This document shows, one piece after another, positions 46,538 to 60,010 of a stretch of DNA of 64,000 nucleotides. Under the pieces are notes generated by a model, which was given only the letters and a program-made list of their open reading frames with translations, had not been told where the DNA came from and made no database searches. Within the stretch, counting starts at the first letter, position 1; each line of letters begins with the position of its first letter. The DNA comes from Apostichopus japonicus (Eukaryota; Echinodermata; Holothuroidea; Aspidochirotida; Stichopodidae), in the NCBI RefSeq assembly GCF_037975245.1, contig NC_092582.1, positions 10,704,001 through 10,768,000 on the forward strand, read 5' to 3'. The position numbers were made by a program, and so were the translations under genes.

Positions 46538-46571
46538 TAACTGTTGACCAACATAATCCACAGAACCTTAA
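46538..46571 (-). pseudogene. ABCC/MRP exon relic, fragment
   Basis: Minus strand: CCTTTCCTTAAG acceptor-like, then GSVDYVGQQ and a stop. It is a truncated copy of the exon start seen at 47498. Confidence 0.5.
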
Positions 46572-46619
46572 GGAAAGGAGAGGAATGCAAAAGAAGTTAG
46601 CCAGCTTTCTTCAAAGTAA

Positions 46620-48690
46620 GTCTCGTACATTTAGCACAAAACATTAAACACTAATTAGCAACCAATTCCAACAAATTTTAGGCTGTGATTGAAACTTTAC
46701 TGGTGGAAACATAATTAAATATATATTACATTTTTATGAACCTTTCTTTCTTATGACTAACCTTGACTGTATATTGCAGCTTTCCAGCTTAGCTGGTGTT
46801 TTTCCATCAAATCAGCTCATCTTTGAGTTTTCTGATCTTGACAACAATCAACTGTCTTTTTAATTTACCACAACCCAGACCACACTAATTGGCAACTCTT
46901 TCCAACAATCTAAGGCAACAATCATCAATTTAAGACAACCAAATTACTAATTACAAAATGATTCCAACACACTAAGGCACCGGGTCTCATTAATTTAGCA
47001 CAAAACAGACCACACTAGTTAGCAAATCATATCAATAAACTAAGGCAAAACTTATAAATTTAATACAGACAAACCACACTAACTACCAACAAATTATCAC
47101 AGTACTCCTCTTCAATTTAGCACAAACAGACCACACTAATTAGCTACTCATTCCACCAAACTAAGGCACAATGTCTCTTTAATTTATCACGAAACAGACC
47201 ACACCAAAGTACCGACTGGTTCCAACAGGCTAAGGCACCGTGTCTCGTACATTTAGCACTGATCTTGACAAGCAACTGTTGAGAGGACAAGACTGATGTT
47301 CATGATACTGGCTCACACTGATGTTTTCCTTGAAACTTAATTTTTCTCCAATTTCTGTTAAATCACCTCCACATAACACTTCCAGATATCTCTGTAGAGG
47401 ACAAGCTTGAAGGATCTTCTCGTATTTGGTGGAGTTGAGATCTTTACCAAACAGAACGTTTGGATCCAAGCTTGTTGAGCAACATAGGCCACAGATCTCT
47501 GAAGAAAGGAGAGGAATACAAGAAAAATTAGTCACTTTTCTTCAAAGTAACAGCAAAAGTAAAAAAGTCAAACCCTGTTAACAACCAAACTGTCAGCCGT
47601 GAGACAAAACATGTATACTCTTCTAGAGGGGCAATTTGTGAAAGAAATGGAATTTTATGGTCAGATCAAAGATATTGGACACTGGTTTGAACAACTCTCA
47701 AGAAAGACCTCACTAAATACCAACTCGTTCCATCAAACTAGGTACAATGTCTTATTAATTTTAGACAACCAAAATACTTATTACAAATTCATTCCAGCAA
47801 ACTAAGGCAACAGGTTTCATTAATTTAGCATAAAACAGACCACACTAATTAGCAACTCATATCAATAAACTAAGGCAGAACTTATCAAGTTAATACAAAC
47901 ACACCACACCAATTACCGACTGGTTCCAGTAGGCTAAGGCTGAGGTCTTATACATTTAGCACAAAAATGTCTCCTACATTGCTAATTAAAAACTAATACC
48001 AATAAACTAAGGCACCATGTCTCAATAATTTAGCACAAAAACAGACTACATTAATTAGCATCTCATGCCAATAAACTAAGAAACCAATTAGCTTCATTTT
48101 TGATGTTGTCATGGTTGCTTGGAATGAGTGGAATGTGTCACTCTGTACAAACTATATCATGGAACTTGTTCAGCCTTTCTGTAAGAATAGTAGTTTAGCA
48201 CAAAAAAAACAACATCAAATACCAACTGGTTCCAACAGGCTAAGGCACCATGTCTCATACATTAAGCACAAAAAAAAGAACACACCAAATACCCACTGGT
48301 TCCAACAGGCTAAGGCACTGTGTCTCGTACACTTAGCACAAAAACAGACAACACCAAATACCGACTGGTTCCAACAGGCTAAGGCACTGTGTCTCGTACA
48401 TTTAGCACAAAAACTGACCACACCAAATACCAACTTGTTCCAACAGGCTAAGGCACCGTGTTTCGTACATTTAGCACAAAAACTGACCACACCAAATACC
48501 AACTGGTTCCAACAGGCTAAGGCACTGTGTCTCATACAATTAGCACAAAAACACACCACACCAATTACCTTTTTCAATAGGCTAAGGCACTGTGTCTCGT
48601 ACCGTTAGCACAAAAACAGACCACACCAAATACGGACTGGTTCCAACAGGCTAAGGCACCGTGTCTCCTACATTTAGAAATCATCTTGAC
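46620..48690. repeat. Minisatellite, 69-90 bp units
   Basis: Repeated units share CTAAGGCA, TTTAGCACAAAA and ACCACACTAATTAG or ACCACACCAAATACC. Toward the right (48200-48660) units are a regular 69 bp, divisible by three. This creates a spurious open frame repeating WFQQAKALCLVHLAQK and a complementary one on the other strand. The ABCC exon relics are embedded in the array. Confidence 0.85.
47270..47498 (-). pseudogene. ABCC/MRP nucleotide-binding-domain exon relic 1
   Basis: After a CTTTCTTCAG acceptor, the minus strand reads RSVAYVAQQAWIQ, matching the (G)SVAYVxQQAWIQN stretch after Walker A in NBD1 of multidrug-resistance-associated (ABCC) transporters. After a frameshift it continues VLFGKDLNSTKYEKILQACP, then LEVLCGGDLTEIGEK, again the NBD1 order. 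After GEK the expected LSGGQ signature is replaced by degraded sequence. The Q-loop region is deleted by a few codons. It cannot encode a working domain. Confidence 0.75.
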
Positions 48691-48862
48691 AACAATCAAC
48701 TGTTGAGAGGACAAGACTGATGTTCATGATACTGGCTCACACTGATGTTTTCCTTGAATCTTACTTTTTCTCCAATTTCTGTTAAATCACCTCCAGATAA
48801 CACTTCCAGAGCTCTCTGTAGAAGACAGGCTTGAAGGATCTTCTCGTATTTGGTGGAGTTAA
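48684..48862 (-). pseudogene. ABCC/MRP exon relic 2
   Basis: Second copy of the same exon: minus strand STKYEKILQACLLQRALEVL, then GGDLTEIGEK and the same degraded end (SVSQYHEHQSCPLNS). The 5' half is missing. High identity with relic 1 shows duplication after the original decay, together with the minisatellite. Confidence 0.7.
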
Positions 48863-48869
48863 TGATCTT

Positions 48870-51800
48870 TCTACCACTTGTTCTAAACCTGATCCAGCTT
48901 CATTAGAGACATCCAAGACTCACAATTTTCCTTCAATTTTCTTCATCTTCTTCTTTCACCTGAGACAGTATTGTAAAAGATAAGAAGATTTCATATATTG
49001 GAAAGCAGATAGACATTGCAACTAGACTCATTTTTACACACTCCCTCCCTTCCTCCCCTCCCTCCCCCTGACTACCTAAACAACCCTGACTGCTGCCTCA
49101 TTGAAACAAATGTATATGATTGTGGTTTAATGGCAGAAATAAACAAAACAAATACCAGAGCTTAAATATTTCTGTGTTACTATAGTAAACTGCATACCCA
49201 AACGGAAGCATTACAGAATCTTCAATGTCTCAGACCTCCAGCAGGATGTTACAGTTACAGTTCATGGAGTCTCCTTGTGAATCAGTGTGGCCAATGCAAT
49301 GCTGTAAAGACAAATATTAAAGCAATATGTACATATATACCTTTGGTGTGAAATAAATTTTAGTATTTTTTTTAAAGTAGTTTTACATCAGATCATCTTC
49401 CAGTTTGCATATGCAGATACCTTTTTGATGAATGTTTACAAACATGAATAAACTGTACCTCTTTTTGTTACTAAGTGCCTGTTTATTTTTAATACTTGCA
49501 ATATGACTCTTTAATGAACCTTACTAGACATTGCTATCAAACCTATGGAGTACTTCGTAAAATGCCAAAACTTCCTTTGATGTATATTGTTCACTATAAT
49601 GGTCAAGCTGATTGAAAGGAATTAATTCAACACAATTTGAGAACATTTCATCAGCCAAACAATTTGGAGAGCATGTACTAGTTTAAACAAACTTAGCAAG
49701 CACATTCATGAGGAGCTGGAAAATTGAAAAAATGTCTGAAATAAACATCATTCTTGAAACAAGAAACTTGACAAGTGAAATAAGGACCGACACTTAAGCT
49801 ACAACATGTACACTTAGCAAAGATGAAAACTGGCTTTTCAGCCAATACACAAGTAACAACAACATATTAGTATATTCATGGTAAACCCTCATGTGCTTCC
49901 ATGACTTCTAGCACCTGTGTAATAATATTCTATATCAACAAGGACAGAGATACTATATCTTGTACTTATCTCTCAATACTCTTAATATGTGTTTACCATG
50001 AGTTGTGTTCATCACAACTTTCAATCAATGTTTTCAAATTAAAAACCAAATTAAAGACAACTACTCAACAATGAGAGGTTGACTTGGCAAAGTTTGAATT
50101 CGGTTTAATAATAATCAAAGTTTCAGTGAAACAGTTCTGCAGACCATAAAATCATGCCTTAGGCATCAAAAGAAGACTGTGATCTGATAAAGATATGCCG
50201 AGAGTTGGACCAATACTGTAAAGCCTAGTTTCAGGTCAAAATTATGCTAGTTGATCAAATTAATACATGTATATCAATTTAGTTGCCTATGCTAGGTAAC
50301 ATCAGCTTTCATGGAGAGTTTTCTCCATACTTGTCCATCACTAACATCAATTAGACCACAGAGCTAGGCCTAATTGCTTGAGAATTTCATTTTACAAAGT
50401 ACCGTTGCTTGTATAAGAAGCCTAGGATAGGCTAGTTCGTCCTCATCTCTATCTAGCCTTTGCTTTGGTAGGCTAGCCTATGTTTCCCATTTTCATTTGG
50501 TGGTAGGCCTAGCCTGGGGCCATTTGTTCCCTCCCCTAACAGCGTTATTTTCCTCCCACTTAAAAGTTGAGTAACTTACCTCCCCTACATCATACGGGAG
50601 TCAAGTACGTTTTTACTGGAAACTAACATTTCCAGGGGAGTTAACTAAGGTTTTTCATGGGAGGCATATTGGCTAGGCTATGTGGAAAGAATAGATGTTG
50701 TGAGTGGAATAACTGTAAGAACAGATTTAAAGGGAGAAAGGTAAAGTTAAGGGTGAAAAATAACATGGTTAAGGAAACTAACATACTATTTTCAAGGGAG
50801 GAGACTGTTGTTCTGTAGGCTCTGACTGCATATTCTTGTAGAGCAAGCTAAAGAAAGTTGTGATAGTATGAAAATAGAAAATGTGACCAGGTATCTTCCT
50901 TGTGTAACTGTTCAGTGATTGGAAGATAATAGTGTTAATGGGTTGTTTGCTTGTATGGCATTCATTGTGGGAGTGAAATAACATAGACAATTTAGCCTAT
51001 ACAGTAGGTATGCCCTCCTTGGTTCCTCTCCTTGTTTTCCTATTTACCAGTTTCTTCAATTACTACAAGTACAAGTGTCTCTTTGAAATATGTTCATTTC
51101 TTTCACCAAACTCTCCTAAATCACAAGACACATTTACTACGTACAGTTGCTTCACTACCTAAATTAATTATTTCCACAGCCAAGCCGTCTTTCTTTCCTC
51201 CCCTGAAAAACGTTGGTTTCAACCCCTTAAAATAATTTCAGGGAGGAAACTATTGTTTTTATTCTGGAAAGTTGGAGAAGAAACCAACGACCTTGCCTGT
51301 CATGATGGAAAAATAAGGAAAGAGAGAGAGCTTTCATCCTAGGCTAATTTGTCCGGCTGCGAGTTAGTTTCTTGAGGATGTGTTACTGTTAGTGTTAAGT
51401 GCTAGATGGCATAGCTTAGGCTATGGTAGGCTACTCTGGTAGGAATTTAAAGACATTTAGGTCTAGGCTAATTAAGTTAGGCCTAACCTAACTGTACTAG
51501 CCTTAACCAGAAAGTAATTAGGCCCTACCAGCTAGGTCTAGTATTTTGTCGGAAGACTTACTTTACTTACGTTGTCTAGGCTAGTGAATATCATATTAGG
51601 CCTAGATTAGCATTCCAACTAGTATAGACGCCAGTGCCTACGTGAGCTAGCCTATCGTTAGGCCTAAGCGATACTATTATATGATAGGCTAGCGTAATTT
51701 CTCACGCTCGATGACTCAAACAATGTGAAGTACTAGCTTGCTCCACAAAACTAATACACAACCTTCGAGCTGGCGAATATATTTGCCATTCACATTCTTT

Positions 51801-52040
51801 GGCAGTTACCCCCCATACAGAATAGGCTGCAAATTACAATTACGTATGCATTGTTAGCCAACGGCTGCCAGGAAGCGAACTGCACTGCTCGCGTAACCAT
51901 TCGTGAGCTTTACATACAGATCATAATTCGCGCTCCGTTGCTTAACCTTTGACCACGACCGTATGCGTCAATGGCAAGCCATGTGGGACAAACACCGCAT
52001 AATATATCAACGTATTAATTGAAAATAAATAAATAAACTA
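48870..52040. other. Non-coding, TAGGCCTA-rich
   Basis: No exon is supported. A minus-strand frame CIGHTDSQGDSMNCNCNILL with stop (around 49310-49240) has no partner exon. The 50.3-51.7 kb part has many TAGGCCTA and GCTAGGC words, a compositional trait of the genome. Confidence 0.4.
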
Positions 52041-52046
52041 GCAATG

Positions 52047-52130
52047 ACATTTGATTTGATTTATTTTGTTTTTTCACGTGCAAATATACAAGGTGAAAGG
52101 AAGTCTTCTATAAAGCATACAATAGCTAGA
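52047..52130 (-). mobile_element. LINE 3' tail, very short copy
   Basis: The reverse complement carries AAGACTTCCTTTCACCTTG, TATATTTGCACGTGAAAAAA and a TCAAATCAAAT-type tail, matching 37185-37258. It is an extreme 5' truncation typical of LINE insertion. Confidence 0.7.
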
Positions 52131-54061
52131 TGCTAGATGCATATCCATTTGAAATCATTACATTTACAACGCAACAATTCAAATGGTCTCATAACATAGG
52201 CCTAAGGTCATTAAACATGTTGGTCAAGACAATTTATTGAGTTCGCTGCGAATCTTGTCAGAAAAGTTGTGTTAATGACCAATATATCATTACCCGAATG
52301 GGTTGGTCTGGCATTAGGCCTAGGCGGGACAGTAGGCCTACTGTTATGATCAACCCGGGGGGGGGGGGAGGGTGTAGGTCTGGCGTATCCATGGGACAGA
52401 CATTCTAAAGATAATAATTTATACTTTTTGAGGGGGACTCTTGGGGCGAATCTTGACATAAAAATGTCAGCCAAAAATTGTTTAGCTAGCTGCATGAACA
52501 TTTTCAGATACAACAAATTTTGGCAAAAACTGCTTGAATTTTGTGATAAAATGTCACATTTGAGATTTTTTAGATAAATTGTCTGAATTTTTAACCCATT
52601 CTCCAATATAAATGAAGGTATTAAATGAAATTCACTGTTTCTGTGATCCATGTAGAGGTTTTGTTCTTAAAGTACAGTCTTACCTTTTTGTGCAGAGTTC
52701 TAGAGCATCTGTTCCTTATGCATGTCTTGAAGTAGAGGTTGGGCAAAGTAGAGGGTTGCTAAATTTTAATAGAATCAATAGTTATATCTACTTCAGTTGC
52801 TGTAACTGTATCTTAGGTGCCCCCCCCCCCTCCCTATGCCAGGTTTCATCTAGGATGAACCACTGGTGCTGTGATCGAGTGGATAAAGGCAATGGCATTT
52901 GAAGCAATGAGGTTTGGCAATCAGGAGGTTCTATGTAAGGTGGGTTTATCATCCAAGAGCAGTCTACAGTTTTCCCATCTGAAATGAGTTTCTAAATTTT
53001 ATATAAAATGTTGAATTGGAAGCCACCCGTAGTGTACGTTGTGATCCATACGCCTGTGCAGGCTTCTCCCACATTTGTGTTTGGTTAAGCTTTGTAAAAA
53101 TAACTGCTCATTATTATTATTACAAGGGCCGTGTAACCCCATTCTTACCTTTGGAGTGGGGGGAGGGGGTATCTGCACTTGTTGGATGTGTAGTGCAATT
53201 GGACGCCAAGATTAAGAAACAGAAAACCACATTTACATAATGTTACAGCTCTGATATAAATCTTAGCTTTATAAGAAACTCAAAGGACAGCCATTTATTT
53301 TACCACTCCGTGGAAGCTGGAATCCTTTTTATTTATCAACAGCATACATACACACCATAATTGAATGATAATTAAACAGTAACATAAAAGATAAAAGTAC
53401 TAAAACTGAAAACATGATAAGAAAATGACATCCCTTGATAAAAGTACAGTGAACTGGAGCCTCTGGAGAGAGATGTATACTAATACAAGCCTTTTAATTA
53501 GGTTGTGATATTGTGTGTTCAATCACACCTATAATAATCAACAATGTGGGTAATCATTAATAAGTACTCATTTGAGTGTGAAAATAAAGCCTACAGGTTG
53601 TCAAATAATTCATTGTTAACAGTTAGATCATATAGCAAACAGAACAAGTAGCTACAAAGGAACGTACTTCCTTCATAAAATGTCGCCCCAAGTGTCTTGC
53701 AGCATATATTATGTAACTTAATTATACTCAACTATCAGAGTGAACAACAGAGTAAACAACTCTACAGTAAAGGCCACCATTTGAATAATGTACTATCTTC
53801 TAAATGAATGGAAACAGTTAAAAAGATAGTTCATACTGTTCCAGTCTTTGATACACTGTGTATGAAACCGGTGGGGATTATAAAGGTAGGTTTTACACGC
53901 TTCACCATGATGTAAGAAATATAAGGGTAATAAAAGGAATATCATACCATCAAAGAATATATAACATTAACTCAAAGGTCACTGTACATCTTGTCCTTTG
54001 ATGTTAAAGTCTCACTATGCATTCCATCTGGACGGTCTGAATAATAATGTTTTGGAGGTTT
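52131..54061. other. Non-coding, nothing assigned
   Basis: Unique sequence with G- and C-runs (52358-52368, 52820-52831, 53156-53166). Open frames at 52211-52651, 52612-52902 and 53016-53240 lack domain features and splice context. Confidence 0.4.
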
Positions 54062-54114
54062 CTATTCTGGCTCGTTCTCTGAGATTCGGCCAAAATATCT
54101 GGCAAACAATGCAC
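54062..54114 (-). CDS. Possible terminal exon
   Basis: Minus-strand acceptor ATCTTGTAG, then frame ALFARYFGRISENEPE and TAG. Phase is not linked to any neighbour, and the exon is very short. It could end the gene at 57.6-61.1 kb only if further exons intervene. Weak. Confidence 0.15.
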
Positions 54115-57100
54115 CTACAAGATTGTCTGCTTATTAACTACACAATGGTACCAAAATAGGGTTAGGGAACAGTTTGTTCGTGTTTATAATGGAAGGCATA
54201 ATGGGGCTTTATACCTAAATATCACATGAAAGTAGGTACAAACAATGAAGGATATTCATCAGAACACAACTACGAGGCAAGTTATAAAACCAACCAATTT
54301 ACTCAGTTTTGAAATGTAAGTAAAAACAGAGGAGCTGTGTGCTATTCATGACCAACATTTTTGTTTGTGTTTACGTCATATGAAAAACTCAAAATACCCA
54401 AGAAAAACTTGAAACCATAGAAAATAAGTTGACAGTCGGGTCAAGTAGCTACTGGATAGTTCCCTAAAAACACTTTAATGAGTTTTAATTCAGCACCGTC
54501 GAAATGGGTGCAATTATTCCGTAAATATATGATGCTTGGCATGGCAAAACATGGATGGGACAGATATTGAGACTTTCATATTTAGAGAGGACAGAAACAA
54601 ACAAACAAGCAGAGACTTAAAGTTGAATCCAGATGTCCTTTTATCACTGAATGGAGAATCGGTTGAGAGAGCATTTCAGAGACGAAGCCTGAATTGAAAG
54701 CTAAAAGATCAATCAATTTTGTGAAGTAGCATTTAACGTACTACACTTTTCATTCAATTCTAATTACCACCAGGTGAAGGCAATATTATGCAATATTTCT
54801 GTACGAAATCCTTGGTGTATTTCTCCCCCTCCAACCCACGCCCAAAGAGGTGCAACTTCACATGGCTAATTAGCCTGATCACTCTGTCCCTTCTGCTATA
54901 TGAAAAGTAAAGTAAGACATCTTAATCCTCTCTTACATTTGATCTTTCTGTGGTTTTAAGAATTTTGCATATTTTAAATATTCAGGGTGGCATTTAACCC
55001 CCCCCCCCACTTCCCCACACCCATCACCCTTCACCACCAAGAAAAATGAAAATGGATTATTAATCCATTTTCATCTGAGAGAGAACTTCAGTTGCTACTG
55101 ATGTTTGTTCTAATAATGTCCTCATAGATACGGAAACCTCAAGTCTGCAATATAAATCCACCGTGACAAAATGATGATATTTCGGTTGCTTTTATTCCCA
55201 AGATGCGCTATTGTTCTTGTTTTGTTATTAAATTTATTTTCTATTCCTGTTGGCCTGGTTACAAACCGTCACGAGAATCCGACAGTGGCGCATCCTGGTC
55301 GACCGAGTGGGGAAGGAAAACCAAAACTTGCAACAACATCAACGACAACGACAGAGTAAATACAGACTTGTGACACGTTGTGACAAGTTGTGACAACATC
55401 ACAGCAAAATCACATCATTGTAGCAAATGCCCAAAAAGATGGCTGAATTAAGAAAGAAAACAGTTTCTCCTTTCTGCCCTCTTTTTGGTCGAGGCAACAT
55501 CCCAGTTTGGAGAGAAAGTCAAGCAATTTTGGGGGATCTAGTTTAAGGAGATTGAAGAAAGACAGGGTTTGAAGGTGACATGCACTACTGTAATTTGACT
55601 AAAAGTGGAGCTATATTCCATGCAGGCAATTTAGATTAAAGGAGCACTTTTTTCCCCATTTTTTTGGTTTAAAACTGTTTGTTAGCCAAACACTAAAGCT
55701 AGAAACAGTAAAAACATGGTAAAGACTAATGCTAACAGCTAATATGGACATAGTCGGAGGTTAAACTTCCTCTTTGTGTAATTTCTATCATTTGAACATC
55801 AATTATGGTCGTATTTGATATGGAATACATGGTTTGGTTTTTTACTGAGATTTTCCAAGCTGAATGCTACTTTAACTGAACAATAAACATAGAGTCTGGC
55901 AGGATCAGAACCGATGTTTTCAGAAAATCTGGCAAATCTAAAATAATATTCTTTGAGAATCTCCTGGGTATTAATTCTCTAAACTATAGTTTCATTATGA
56001 AATTATCTTCTTTTATTTTTTTCTTTCTGATGTTCAGCAAAGATACACACATTACAATAAAAACATTTTTTCATGCAAAAAAAGGGTGAAAGTGAAGCTT
56101 ACGAAAACAATATCACTTCAAAAATAATTTCAAAACAAAACACTCAATTGAAAAGTAAACAAAAGCTGCAGGCAAGTCTTTCAAACATGTGTGTCTAGTC
56201 AAACCAATCCGAAAACAACTGCAATTTGGGGGGTGGGTATAGGTGGGGGGTAGAGGTTGGGTAGAACAGCACTGATCAAACCGAGTTCACCAACAAAAGT
56301 AAAGCAAAGCATTGATTTATGACTCACATAAAAGGTGACATGATTTCTACACTTAAAACCAATCACTTTGTGTAATCATTAATGAAGAATGTCAAAACAA
56401 GCCATAACTGAAAGATATTTGTTTCCGAGTAAGCTGGCTTTAGTAAGTTGAGATTGATCAATTAGTTCGATCTTATCAATGGAAGTTTGTTCAACCTATT
56501 GATTTTAACATGAAGTGCAACTCCAGTGGCATGTCCAAGTACTAGCTTCAGTGTCAATTTACCCACACATTTTACTGGGTGGAGTGGGGTGGGGGAGGAG
56601 GGGGGAGTGGCTAATATCTCAACTTTTCCCCGTAACTCATGTACTTTCTTGTGGTACATTCACTGATATTACTTACATAGAACCTAACGGAAGGAATGTC
56701 GAGACCATCCGTCATTTTCACCACACTTTAATAAGTACACATGAATCGTATCCTAACGACTCTCACACCAGGCACATTGATAAAACAAAATTGCCCCCCC
56801 CCCTCCCTTTTATTTTCTCTCTTTCTATTACTTAGTGCTTGTTTTGGATTAATGATGAAGATTTTTACAATTTTTCTAAGCAACGATACTTAAGTTTTTG
56901 GCAGCCCATTTGTAGGTGCGGTCAAGATAATGCTTAATCAAATAACATAAAAATAATTGTTGGGATTGGGGGATAGGCCAGCCAAGCTACTGTATTACCT
57001 AACTACAGACAGAAAAAAAAGACTTTCTATTCTTAAGTTAACTGGTACAAAACTGGATCAAACTTTACCATATTATTAGATCTTGATCAATGTTTACAAT

Positions 57101-57566
57101 ATTACTAGAGGGTCATCGGGCTGTTACAGGTGGTTTACTCTCGAACCAGTGTAAAAGCTTAAATGAAACAGGACACTGTTGTGCTGGTATGAGACGTGTT
57201 AGAACACAACAGGTAGCGAGGGCGCTTTATTCTGTCCTTGTCTACAGTAGCATACCCGTACAACTGCTGTGTAACCCTACACCAACTTATTACGGTCTTG
57301 TCCATGAAACAAAAAGCCTTATCAGCTGACATACTACCGAACTTAGTCGGTATACTTTATACTAGTATGCAAATCATAAACAATCTATAAACAGAAATAG
57401 GTGGGTGGCTCTGCTCTTCATAATCTAAAACAAGAGATATCCTTTAAGAATGTGGACTTAATAGATAAATGCAGAGGGGGTGGGGAGAAAAATGGAAGGT
57501 AGAGGGGCCAGAGACAAGGAAAATTCCAACGCACCTGTGTTCTGCAAGCATCTCCATTAGTTATAC
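54115..57566. other. Non-coding, one signal-peptide-like frame
   Basis: A plus frame at 55171-55359 starts MMIFRLLLFPRC with a leucine-rich hydrophobic run, then a Thr-rich tail. It resembles a signal peptide but has no partner. Remaining sequence is AT-rich with C- or G-runs (54998-55008, 56573-56607). Confidence 0.3.
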
Positions 57567-57627
57567 CTGCCAGAACTTCAGAGATGGGTCCAGGGTGCGT
57601 CTAATTCCCAAAACGCTCTTGCCTAAT
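57567..57627 (-). CDS. Unknown minus-strand gene, exon 3
   Basis: Minus-strand acceptor TTTGAATTTCAG, donor TGGCAG|GTATAA. In the phase required by the preceding exon it reads (I)LGKSVLGIRRTLDPSLKFWQ with no stop and leaves phase 0. The other two frames stop or are unlikely. Product not recognised. Confidence 0.4.
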
Positions 57628-58154
57628 CTGAAATTCAAAGAGTAAACATCCTCGTTGGTAATATTATAACACTTCTATTCATAGTCTCTCTGCCATTAAG
57701 GATGAGGCATTAAAAATTCATGCCTTTTGCCACCGCAGTCCTGGCACCAGCTGCAAGGAGCATGTGGCATGAGTGCTAAATGCCTCGTTCTGTTGGATGC
57801 AGGTGTGACCTCATCAATTTTTCATTTCTGGGTAATATGGTTACGGAAACTTCACCGGCAGACACTCTTTGGGACATCTATCAAAGATGTCAGAATGACA
57901 GAACACATAACATAGCACTAAGAAGACACATAACATAACACTAAGAGGACATTGAATAGTGATACTAAGGAGGAGAGATTTAAGAATGTTTAAAGTTCTC
58001 ACAGCAAATTTTTGAGGCTTGCTAAGGGTCTGCTGTGTGTAAAATGATCCTGGGTGGGAAGGGGGTAGGGGGCGTGAGGAAATATACACCCATCCGCTTC
58101 AACCTACCATAAAAATACAAAAGTAGTAAATAGCACAACTTAAAAAACTTTCTT

Positions 58155-58255
58155 AGGTGAACCCTCCCTACATGTGGAAATGGCTCCCTAAATGGGGAGT
58201 CCGCTCCCTACAAGGGGAGAACCCTACCTACGTGGGGAGTCCGCTTCAACGAATC
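58155..58255. repeat. CTCCCTAnnnGGGGAG palindrome cluster
   Basis: Four or five units of GCTCCCTACAAGGGGAG and variants, each able to form a small hairpin. No element ends found. Confidence 0.5.
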
Positions 58256-58637
58256 CAGGGCAACACCCACTGATACACTTTTACATTATCTTTCTTTTTT
58301 ACCACTATTTCTATAACATACCAGATACATCATTCACTCCTCGGAAGACCGAATTAGGGGAAAGGCGAAAAAATGGGAAAGAAGTGAGAGGAAGGAGAAA
58401 GTGGTGACAAATAACAAAAATAAAACAATCAATTAGAAATAACAGTGTATAACGTCATCAACGTACAGTTTAAACCTTCTTCTTGTACTCCTTATGATCT
58501 TGTCCCTAGCGACTGCATCACCACTCTTGGGGTCCTTGTCACCTACCCACTGTGAAAAATGTAACCAGAGAGAAGAGTTGTGGATGACGCATAATCACTG
58601 GGTTTCCATTTGGCCTGTTTCCTACAAGATTTCTAAC

Positions 58638-59330
58638 CGCAGAAGCGTAGCCAGGGGGCGAAGGGGGAGATCGCCCCCCCCTCGATTTTTTTTTTTGTAT
58701 TTTTTTTTATGATATCGAAGTTTTATAGTAGCTGTTATAAGAGGTGTTAATATTTGTTCACCAATAAATTAACTGTGTCTGAATTTTCGAAAATTCCCTG
58801 ACCAACATTCTTCATCATACTTCCCTCTACTCGTGCAATTTTGACCGGTCTGTTAGGGGTTGAAGGGTTTTTTTCTATATTGGTTGTCCATAGATGATAT
58901 TTTGTGCAACATTATGGGCATGTTTGAAGTGAATTTGTTTATTCAAATTCTGAACAAATAATGGGCTTTAAAACCTCCAAAAGTGGGGCTGACGGGTATT
59001 GTGGGCCGTTACGTAGTATTACCTACAAAAGCAATGATCCACAGGAGATGCAATGAGATCCAACATGATGTGTGACTGGTGTCAATCTTAAAATAGGTAA
59101 TGGATGAAAAAAAAACTATTTGGAAAAAACTTGGTTCTCAGGCAAAAGTGTTCATCTGGTTGGTCATTTTCAAGCCTGAGAAGTGCCATTTTCGGTGATC
59201 TGGGGGCTATCAAAACCAGAAATTTTCTTGTACGCTGCATGCCAACCGATGGTGGCGCTCCGCTTAGATAGTAAAATACAAAATATCACAAAGCGCGAGA
59301 ACAATTTGGGGGATGAAAGTTGCTACGCGC
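58638..59330. repeat. GC-rich hAT-like element, GCGTAGCCAGG family
   Basis: Left end CAGAAGCGTAGCCAGGGGG with a C-run palindrome. A right end with GCTACGCGCCTG near 59333 may pair. The distal block (59162-59270) is homologous to 35595-35695. No target duplication found. Confidence 0.45.
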
Positions 59331-59705
59331 CTGCACCCAAGCAAATGTACGCCATCAATATTTGAAACAAATCACCGCCCCGGATCACATTGTCCAGAAT
59401 GGTGACAATCCCGCTTCCCCCTCCCCCCAACAACCCTTCTATCCCTGTTCTCCCTCTAAAAAGATCAAACATTTGCTAAATAAATAGCAAACAAACAAAG
59501 GATGACTAACTTCTGATAATTCCATCTGTAGGACATTTTAGATTTAGATTTTTTTGTTTCTGGAAAGTGCTAAAATCAAAACATTTTCATCACCTTGGCA
59601 AGTGCCTCTTCGATGTCTTGAATTGTCAAAGTCCCCAAATTGCTCAAAATTAAGGATTGTGTCGGGTGATTCTGTCAAACGGATGATGTGCCTACCACCA
59701 ATTAC

Positions 59706-60010
59706 ATGTCACTACTACTCAGGTGTATCTTTGTCTTGTATCCCTCGTCTTCCCCTTTCTCTCCCCAGTTGGCATACTTTTGAGCTATCTCCACCTTGGA
59801 GTATGTGTTTGGTGGGTTCAGCCATTTCGTCTTCTCCTCTGCCTGCCTCCTGTTCAACATCTTGATCGATGACTCGTATCTGCTCTTCTCAAATTCGTTG
59901 TCGTAGATGTAGATGAAGTTGGTGGAGGCTGCTGGGCAGGCGACGTCGCTCTTGGGCTTCAGTTCGTGTCTCACAAACGGCTGGCCGTACACGTTGCCTT
60001 TTATGTAACC
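59706..60010 (-). CDS. Unknown minus-strand gene, exon 2
   Basis: Acceptor TTTGTTACAG before 60010. Phase 0 gives GYIKGNVYGQPFVRHELKPK, SDVACPAASTNFIYIYDNEF, KWLNPPNTYSKVEIAQKYAN and a charged end with KTKIHLSSSD. If unspliced it stops at TAA 59704-59702 (SSSDM). A GACAT|GTAATT donor at 59706 instead joins exon 3 in matching phase. Lysine- and tyrosine-rich, no signal peptide or membrane segment. I do not recognise the family. It follows exon 1 (60919-61083) in phase. Confidence 0.6.

Noticed and set aside
48111-48608. 165-codon open frame repeating WFQQAKALCLVHLAQK, and a 120-codon frame opposite
   Set aside because: Both are by-products of a 69-bp minisatellite whose unit is a multiple of three and lacks stops; no splice or start context.
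55171-55359. Small secreted protein gene
   Set aside because: A hydrophobic start alone is weak; no partner exon or conserved residues.
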